In this document: positions 6,376-11,229 of the stretch, one piece after another | Layout of the letters: every line of letters begins with the position of its first letter | Position numbering within the stretch: position 1 is the first letter of the stretch | From: JACZXC01 sp036447375 | Lineage (GTDB): Bacteria; Myxococcota_A; UBA9160; SMWR01 | Direction of reading: 5' to 3' | Assembly (NCBI GenBank): GCA_036447375.1 | Contig: JAZFUU010000121.1 | Location: 1-11,229 of the forward strand | DNA: 11,229 nt | The notes under the pieces: generated by a model | Databases searched by the model: none | What the model saw: the letters and a program-made list of their open reading frames with translations, nothing else | What the model was told of the DNA's origin: nothing | Translations under genes and position numbers: made by a program

Positions 6376-6994
6376 AGACGTCGGCGGTGTAGGGGGGCGC
6401 CGGGTCGTATTCGATCCAACGCTGCACGCTGCGGGCGTGGTCGACGCCGTAGATCTGACCCACCACCCACAGTGACATATCGATGCCCGCGGACACCCCG
6501 GCCGCGGTCACGAGATTGCCATCGCGGACATAGCGCGCGTTGTCGAGCACCGTGATGTCGCCCATCTCGCGCAGCGTCTCGACAACGGCCCAATGTGTGG
6601 TGACCCGCCGGCCCTTCGCGATGCCCGCCGCGTGCAGGAGCAGCGACCCCGTGCACACGCTGGTGACCCAGGCGCAGCCACTCGACGCCTGGCGGATCCA
6701 GTCCAGCATCGCGGGGTTCTCCATCTCGCGGCGCGTCCCAATCCCCCCCGGCACGAGCAGAACGTCGAGGGGAGGAGCCCGATCGAAGTCAGAGTCGGGC
6801 AAGACCCTCAATCCATTCGCGCAGCGCACGACCCCCTCGCTGGGGGCGATCGTGAGTACCCGATCGTCCTCGAATTTCGCCCCAGCCGCGCTGAAGACCT
6901 CCAGGGGTCCCACGAAATCGAGCTCTTCGACGTCGTCGAAGAGCAGAATCCCCGTCGTCCGCGGCCGCGACCCGCGCTCCTGCGTCGATTCCAT
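6374..6994 (-). CDS. DJ-1/PfpI family protein, isonitrile-hydratase-like
   Basis: A 206-residue cytoplasmic protein of the class I glutamine-amidotransferase-like fold. GILLFDDVEELDFVGPLEVF (15-34) has the conserved acidic positions Asp26 and Glu32. VLLVPGG (79-84) precedes the nucleophile elbow. The reactive Cys is Cys114 in VTSVCTGSLLL, followed by GRRVTTHW (129-135) and a C-terminal WIEYDPAPPY. This set resembles bacterial isonitrile (isocyanide) hydratases and related ThiJ/PfpI proteins rather than the PfpI peptidase or glyoxalase branches. The substrate cannot be fixed from sequence. Two ATGs (7000 and 6994) are possible starts, and an upstream in-frame start at 7093 would overlap the divergent gene. 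No Shine-Dalgarno precedes either ATG. It shares strand with leuA but is separated by the hairpin and leader, so co-transcription is uncertain. Confidence 0.85.
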   Translation of the reverse strand: MESTQERGSRPRTTGILLFDDVEELDFVGPLEVFSAAGAKFEDDRVLTIAPSEGVVRCANGLRVLPDSDFDRAPPLDVLLVPGGIGTRREMENPAMLDWIRQASSGCAWVTSVCTGSLLLHAAGIAKGRRVTTHWAVVETLREMGDITVLDNARYVRDGNLVTAAGVSAGIDMSLWVVGQIYGVDHARSVQRWIEYDPAPPYTADV

Positions 6995-7029
6995 CGCCAT
7001 CGCCGTAGAATCGCCCGCTGAGAGCGACA

Positions 7030-7058
7030 CCGCAAACTGCGGGGCCCCTGGGCTAGCC
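7030..7058. repeat. Cluster of palindromes in the divergent intergenic region
   Basis: Between the divergent DJ-1 and GT-C genes, CCGCA-aac-TGCGG (7030-7042), GGGGCCCC (7041-7048) and GGCTAGCC (7051-7058) follow each other. They may be operators or transcript hairpins for either gene. Short GC palindromes are common in such DNA, so this is weak evidence. Confidence 0.25.
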
Positions 7059-7065
7059 TGCGCGG

Positions 7066-8766
7066 GTGCAGCGATCGAGCCGCGGCCTCGCAAGCTTCGC
7101 TCCGTCTCCCGAAGTCGCTCTGCTGCTCCTCGCCGTGGTCGCGTGCAGTTGGCCCTACGTGTCGCTGCTCGACCGTTGGCCCCAGACCACCGATGGCGCC
7201 CTGTGGATCACGCGCAGCGCCCTCACCAATCCCCATTGGTTCGATTGGGATTGCTGCCGCCCGCATTTCGTCTTCTACCGGCCCATCGTCGCGCTCTCCT
7301 ACACCCTGAGCTACGCGCTGGGCGGTCTCGATCCCTTCGTCTATCGCTTGAGTGACATCCTCCTCCACCTCGGCAGCGGCGGCCTCGTGTACGTCCTCTA
7401 CCGCGAACTTCGCCCGGGAAATGCCCGCTGGGGTGCGGCCGTCGCCGCCGCTCTGTTTCTGCTTCATCCCGCCGCCGAGGAAGTGGTCCCCGTCATCGCG
7501 CGCCGGGGCTACGGGCTCATGACCTTCTTCGGCGCGGCCAGCGCGATCGCGTTCGTCCGGGCGTGTCGGCGCGACCGGATTCTCTCGCTTCCCGCGGCGG
7601 CGGCCGCCCTCGCCTTTGCCGCCGCCGTCCTCTCCACCGAAGTGAATTTCGTCCTGGTACCGATGTACCCGATTCTCGCGTACCACCTCGTCGGCAGTCG
7701 CCGCCGCTCGCCTCTGCGCCCCCTCGCGATCTGTGCCCTTCCGCTGCTGACCGCCGTGGGTATCTACGGACTGCGCCTGGCGATTCTCGGCGATCACGGG
7801 GGCTACGGCGCGGAGACCGATTGGGCGCGCCGCCTCGCTATCGTTCAGGAAGCCTGGCGCAGCCTGCTCTTCCCCGGCTCGGCCCGCGGAGAACGCGGGT
7901 TTCCATCCCTCGCGGGTCTCGGATGGGCGGCCGTGATCGCCTACTACGCCTGGCGCGGCGCGCTCCAGCCCCTCGGCCGGCTTCGATCGCAGGAGGCCCG
8001 GCTTCCCTTGGTGTTGCTGATCTGGACCGGCGGCTACTTCGCACTCTCCGCGGTCTTCGGGGTCTGGTTCGATCGCCAGGCCTACCCGGCCCTGGTTCCC
8101 TTCTCGCTACTGGTGGCAAGTACGTTTCAGGACACGTGGCGCCACCGCGACTCCATGCGCCCCATCTTCGGCGTGCTTCACGGCGTTCCCCAGGTCCTGC
8201 TTCTGCTCTATTGGGTCGTCCCCGCGCCGGCGTTTCGCGGCCTGGACCCCGACGTCGATGGCGCCCGCGCCAATCGGCACGCCCGCATGCAGGCCCTGGA
8301 CCGCGATCTGGCGCAGGTCCAGGAGCCAGCCGTCGTCTTCCTGGTCTTGCCGCGCGAAATTCCGGTTCGGCCGAATCCCCTCTGGTCACCCAGCGTCACC
8401 TGGCAGATGAGCCTGACCCGCTACTGGATGGCGACGCTCCACGCGGATCGCGAGATCCGCTTCCGAAACCTCGCCCTGGTCGAGCCCCGCCCCGGCGGTC
8501 CGCCCGCGGTCGTCAACGTCGATCGCGGCGGGCGAATGGCGCTGATTTTCTCGGACTCGGCGGCGCCGCAGTTCCCGGGCGGGCGAAACCTGCTCGCACG
8601 CCAGACCGATCTCGGCGCCGGCATCCTCTGGCTGGACCGGCTTCCCGTCGACGACGGGGTCAATGGATACGTCTACAGCTACGAAGGGACCCGCGGGCAC
8701 CTGCTCCCGATCCGATCCGGAGGCGAGCACTCAGGCCGAGGCAAAGTTCTCGAAGAAGGAACCTAG
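7066..8766 (+). CDS. GT-C / TMTC-like polytopic membrane protein, putative glycosyltransferase
   Basis: A 566-residue protein with ~10 hydrophobic segments up to about residue 400, then a ~160-residue mostly soluble C-terminal part. The first helix (17-34) is followed by a loop with TTDGALWITR and CCRPHFVFYRPIVALSYTLS (64-83). LDPFVYRLSDILLHLGSGGLVYVLY and FLLHPAAEEVVPVIARRGYG (131-150) match the 'YRP..., HP..tE.v..i..R' pattern of TMTC-type and bacterial O-mannosyltransferase-like proteins. The usual 'HPVHTEAV' is altered to HPAAEEV and the Tyr-Asp-Asp motif of the first loop is absent. No TPR repeats follow, unlike most relatives. The likely role is transfer of a sugar from a lipid-linked donor outside the membrane. 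The GTG at 7066 is the only reasonable start; no Shine-Dalgarno is present, and TAGCCT (7054-7059) could be a -10 for a leaderless transcript. The 3' end overlaps the convergent hydrolase gene by 36 bp. Confidence 0.7.
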   Translation: MQRSSRGLASFAPSPEVALLLLAVVACSWPYVSLLDRWPQTTDGALWITRSALTNPHWFDWDCCRPHFVFYRPIVALSYTLSYALGGLDPFVYRLSDILLHLGSGGLVYVLYRELRPGNARWGAAVAAALFLLHPAAEEVVPVIARRGYGLMTFFGAASAIAFVRACRRDRILSLPAAAAALAFAAAVLSTEVNFVLVPMYPILAYHLVGSRRRSPLRPLAICALPLLTAVGIYGLRLAILGDHGGYGAETDWARRLAIVQEAWRSLLFPGSARGERGFPSLAGLGWAAVIAYYAWRGALQPLGRLRSQEARLPLVLLIWTGGYFALSAVFGVWFDRQAYPALVPFSLLVASTFQDTWRHRDSMRPIFGVLHGVPQVLLLLYWVVPAPAFRGLDPDVDGARANRHARMQALDRDLAQVQEPAVVFLVLPREIPVRPNPLWSPSVTWQMSLTRYWMATLHADREIRFRNLALVEPRPGGPPAVVNVDRGGRMALIFSDSAAPQFPGGRNLLARQTDLGAGILWLDRLPVDDGVNGYVYSYEGTRGHLLPIRSGGEHSGRGKVLEEGT

Positions 8767-9717
8767 AGCGCGGTCGTGCCAGGCGACGTCGCTATCGCGG
8801 GCGTGGAAGCCCACATGCCCCCCGCCCTCGACCAGCAGCGGATGCAGACCCCGGTTCTTCTGCCACGGGTAGTTCGCGTAGATCGCGGCGGGGATCCACG
8901 GATCATCGAGAGAGTGGATCAACAGAGTGGGAACGCGAACCCGGTCGAGAAAGCGCGAAGCCATGTTGTCCGCGTAGTAGTCTTCGGCCGACGCGTAACC
9001 GTTGCGCGGAGCTACGAAGGTCGCATCGAACTCGTAGATCGAACGGGCCGCGCGAATACAGCGCCGCTCCGCGTCCGACGTCTCCGCGCCCGAGGCGAGG
9101 CTCTCGCGTTTCATGTTGCGGAGCACGTGTCGGTGGTACAGGCGATTGCGCGGGGCCAGAAAACGCAGAGACGCGGCTGCGAGGTCGATGGGAGCCGAGA
9201 CCGATGCCCCCGCGTGCACCGGAAACGCGGGGGCGTATTCCGCCAGAAACTTCAGGAGCATGTTGCCCCCGAGCGAATAGCCGACAAGCAGCAGCCCGCG
9301 CCGCTTCAACCGGGAATCCAGGGATTCGAGCGCGTCGCGCAGATCCTCGCTGCGGCCCGCGTGATACTGAAACCGGCAGATGGAACGCGATGGGCCGGCT
9401 CCCCTCAGGTTCAGCCGCAGCACCGGATGGCCTCGCCCGAGCAGGTGGGCGGCGCTGGCGACCATGTAGGCGCTGTCTTCGCTCCCGGACAGCCCGTGAA
9501 TCAGCACCACCAGGGGACGCCGAGAATCCTCGGGCTCCTGAACCAGGGCGGAGAGTGCGTCGCCACTCCCGTCGGCCAGAGGCAGCTTCAGTCGATGCGC
9601 CCGATAGCGGGAGAGATCGACGCGGGGCGGCGACAACACGTTCCGCAGGGTCTGGAGGTCGGCTCCCCACCACGGCGGACGCGGCCGAAAGGCGGGAAAC
9701 TCGAAGGGTAGGTCCAC
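8731..9717 (-). CDS. YheT-like alpha/beta hydrolase
   Basis: A 328-residue cytoplasmic alpha/beta hydrolase of the YheT/ABHD1-3-like family, members of which are putative esterases or lipases. The N terminus has WWGADLQTL, the counterpart of the family's 'G.hLQT' motif. VVLIHGLSGSEDSAYM carries the oxyanion-hole HGL. LNLRGAGPS is the 'N.RG.G.S' motif. The nucleophile is Ser148 in VGYSLGGNM, the acid is in SLDDPWIP (Asp271 or 272), and the base is His301 in GGGHVGF. The triad is therefore complete. The physiological substrate is unknown. The GTG at 9717 is chosen over the GTG at 9723 because AGGAGG (9728-9723) lies 5 nt before the former and overlaps the latter. That Shine-Dalgarno includes part of the recG TAG stop, so the two genes are probably translated from one mRNA. 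The 3' end overlaps the convergent GT-C gene. Confidence 0.88.
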   Translation of the reverse strand: MDLPFEFPAFRPRPPWWGADLQTLRNVLSPPRVDLSRYRAHRLKLPLADGSGDALSALVQEPEDSRRPLVVLIHGLSGSEDSAYMVASAAHLLGRGHPVLRLNLRGAGPSRSICRFQYHAGRSEDLRDALESLDSRLKRRGLLLVGYSLGGNMLLKFLAEYAPAFPVHAGASVSAPIDLAAASLRFLAPRNRLYHRHVLRNMKRESLASGAETSDAERRCIRAARSIYEFDATFVAPRNGYASAEDYYADNMASRFLDRVRVPTLLIHSLDDPWIPAAIYANYPWQKNRGLHPLLVEGGGHVGFHARDSDVAWHDRALGSFFENFASA

Positions 9718-9722
9718 CCCCA

Positions 9723-9728
9723 CCTCCT
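9723..9728 (-). promoter_or_regulatory. Shine-Dalgarno AGGAGG overlapping the recG stop
   Basis: On the minus strand TAGGAGG combines the recG TAG stop (9729-9727) with a perfect AGGAGG. The spacing to the GTG at 9717 is 5 nt. This decides the hydrolase start and indicates termination-reinitiation coupling. Confidence 0.7.
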
Positions 9729-11229
9729 ACCCCACATCCACCAGGGCCAGCCGCTCACCCCAGCGGGCGTCCACCGCCCGCGCCAGGTCGCGCCCCCGGC
9801 GCAGGCCGGGATCGCGACGCAGGACCGCCAACGCCGCCTCCCGCGCGATCGCCACCTGGCGCACGTCGCGCACGAGATCTGCGATCCGCAGGTCCGGCAG
9901 CCGCCCGTGCTGTCGGGTCCCCAGAAACTCTCCGGGACCCCGAATCCGGAGATCGGCCTCGGCGATCGCGAATCCGTCGGTGGTCTCGAGCATGGCGCCA
10001 AGTCGTGCTTCGCTCTCCTCGCTCGCTCCCCGCGCGACCAGGACACAGGTGCCGGGGCACTCGCCCCGGCCCACCCGACCGCGCAACTGGTGAAGCTGCG
10101 CCAGGCCAAAACGTTCGGCGTGTTCCACGATCATCAGGCTGGCGCGCGCGACGTCCACGCCGACCTCGATGACCGTGGTCGAAACCAGGACCTGGACTTC
10201 GCCGCGTTCGAAGCGGCCCATGGTGGCGTTGCGTTCGGCCGCGTCGAGGCGACCGTGCACGAGATCCACGCAAAGCTCCGGAAACGCGCGTCGAATCCGA
10301 TCCGCAGATTCGACGGCCGCACGCAGATCGCTCTTTTCCGATTCCTCGATCAGCGGGTAGACCACATAGACCTGCTCGCCCCGGCGGGTGGCTTCGCGCA
10401 ATAGGTCGACGATCCGCGCCCCCTCCCCCGATCGCAGCAGCAGCGTGCGCACCGCGACCCGCCCCGGCGGAAGCTCATCGATCGTCGAAAGATCGAGATC
10501 GCCAAAAGCCGTGAGCGCCAGCGTTCGGGGAATCGGAGTGGCGGTCATCACCAGAATGTGCGGCGTTCGTTCGGCGTGGCCCTTGGCGGCCAGTGCGGCC
10601 CGCTGCAGGACACCGAAACGCTGTTGCTCGTCGATGATCGTCAGAGCCAGGCGAGAGAAGGCGACTTTCTCCTGGAGCAGCGCGTGGGTTCCCACCACCA
10701 GATCCACTCGGCCGGTGGCCAGCTCGCGACGGGTCGTCTCGGCCTCCTGGCGCGAAAGCGAAGCGGTCAGCAGGGCGAGGCGAAGCGCGGGTGCCTTCGA
10801 GGAGCCCTCGACGAGCCGACGCAACGTTCGGGCGTGTTGCTCCGCCAGAAGCTCCGTGGGGGCCATCAGGGCCGTCTGGTATCCCGCTTCCGCCACGGCC
10901 ACCGCCGCGAGAAACGCGACGACGGTCTTTCCACTGCCCACGTCTCCTTCGAGCAGACGATTCATCGGATGCGGGCCCGCCAAATCGGCGCGAATTTCGT
11001 GCCAGGCGCGCATCTGCGCGGCGGTCAGTCGAAACGGGAGGTCTCCCGGGGCCGCGCGGGTCCGGGGCCCGTCCCCCGCCACAACGATCCCCCGCTCCCG
11101 GAGGCGGCTCTCGCGACTCAGCGCCAGGCCGACCTCGAGCAGATACAGCTCTTCGAGAACGAGCCGCCGCATGGCGCCGGTCTCGCGAGCCCGAAGCCTT
11201 TCCACGTCTGCATCGACCGCCGGCGTGTG
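9727..11229 (-). CDS. recG: ATP-dependent DNA helicase RecG, C-terminal 500 residues (N terminus outside window)
   Basis: RecG is a superfamily 2 branched-DNA translocase that regresses stalled replication forks and processes Holliday junctions. The frame is open to the right edge (HTPAVDADVERLR...), so the gene starts beyond the window. Typical RecG is ~690-720 aa, so the wedge/OB domain is mostly missing here. Visible helicase motifs in order are FRLTAAQMRAWHEI (Q-like), LLEGDVGSGKT (Walker A), MAPTELLAEQH (Ia), IIDEQQRFGV (motif II), VMTATPIPRTLALT (III), VSTTVIEVGVDV (V) and QLHQLRGRVGRG (VI). The C-terminal 'DLRIRGPGEFLGTRQHG' wraps the helicase core as in all RecG. DEQQ in place of DEQH is a common family variant. 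The TAG at 9729-9727 is part of the Shine-Dalgarno of the downstream hydrolase gene. All motifs look intact, with no frameshift. Confidence 0.97.
   Translation of the reverse strand, partial: HTPAVDADVERLRARETGAMRRLVLEELYLLEVGLALSRESRLRERGIVVAGDGPRTRAAPGDLPFRLTAAQMRAWHEIRADLAGPHPMNRLLEGDVGSGKTVVAFLAAVAVAEAGYQTALMAPTELLAEQHARTLRRLVEGSSKAPALRLALLTASLSRQEAETTRRELATGRVDLVVGTHALLQEKVAFSRLALTIIDEQQRFGVLQRAALAAKGHAERTPHILVMTATPIPRTLALTAFGDLDLSTIDELPPGRVAVRTLLLRSGEGARIVDLLREATRRGEQVYVVYPLIEESEKSDLRAAVESADRIRRAFPELCVDLVHGRLDAAERNATMGRFERGEVQVLVSTTVIEVGVDVARASLMIVEHAERFGLAQLHQLRGRVGRGECPGTCVLVARGASEESEARLGAMLETTDGFAIAEADLRIRGPGEFLGTRQHGRLPDLRIADLVRDVRQVAIAREAALAVLRRDPGLRRGRDLARAVDARWGERLALVDVG

Noticed and set aside
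6186..6656. Longer minus-strand ORF ending at the same stop as the leader peptide
   Set aside because: Its upstream part lies inside the DJ-1 gene in another frame and looks like random coding. Only the last 26 codons show a signal (Leu-rich, followed by attenuator hairpins).
7563..10172. An 869-codon open frame on the plus strand
   Set aside because: It runs through the GT-C gene in another frame and antisense through the hydrolase and recG genes. Its Arg/Pro/Gly-rich translation has no domain, as expected from GC-rich third positions.
1..11229. Mobile element, prophage, CRISPR array or horizontally acquired island
   Set aside because: No transposase, integrase, direct-repeat array, tRNA-flanked boundary or composition shift was seen. 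Base and codon use look uniform across the genes.

Overview
The window is high-GC bacterial DNA with tightly packed genes, frequent GTG starts and many 4-nt gene overlaps. The gene families (RecG, a LeuA-type enzyme, a YheT-type hydrolase, GT-C membrane proteins, a PDZ protein) and the base composition suggest a Gram-negative bacterium of the Myxococcota/Binatota/Desulfobacterota kind (old 'Deltaproteobacteria'). No rRNA or marker gene confirms this, so the assignment is inference.

Layout. (1) 2-601 (+): the C-terminal part of a PDZ-domain protein, cut by the left edge. (2) 722-4915 (+): four genes joined by GTGA/ATGA overlaps, a GT4 glycosyltransferase, a GT39/ArnT-like membrane glycosyltransferase, an LPG-synthase-TM/flippase-like membrane protein and a SAM methyltransferase. 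This looks like a small envelope-glycan or glycolipid module preceded by an AT-rich intergenic patch. (3) 6994-4924 (-): a DJ-1/PfpI protein with a hairpin at its stop codon, then a leader region and a LeuA-type 2-isopropylmalate synthase. (4) 7066-8766 (+): a large GT-C/TMTC-like membrane protein, divergent from the DJ-1 gene. (5) 11229-8731 (-): recG (5' end beyond the right edge), followed by a YheT-like alpha/beta hydrolase whose Shine-Dalgarno overlaps the recG stop codon. The hydrolase and GT-C genes converge and overlap by 36 bp.

The most interesting part is the leader between the DJ-1 gene and leuA (about 6266-6076, minus strand). It encodes a 26-residue leucine-rich peptide (7 Leu, three of them consecutive). 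It is followed by mutually exclusive RNA segments: a 1:2 hairpin, a 13-bp 2:3 antiterminator and a 3:4 terminator with a T-rich tail. This is the layout of a classical ribosome-mediated leucine attenuator, and it supports the downstream gene being a leucine-pathway leuA. The enzyme lacks the C-terminal leucine-binding regulatory domain, so control may have moved from allostery to attenuation. At the position equivalent to metal ligand His204 of E. coli LeuA it has Gln (H-G-Q instead of H-x-H), while Asp14, His202 and Asn238 are kept at the same numbers.

I saw no rRNA, tRNA, CRISPR array, insertion sequence or phage gene. Apart from the attenuator and the LeuA variant, the region reads as ordinary chromosome.
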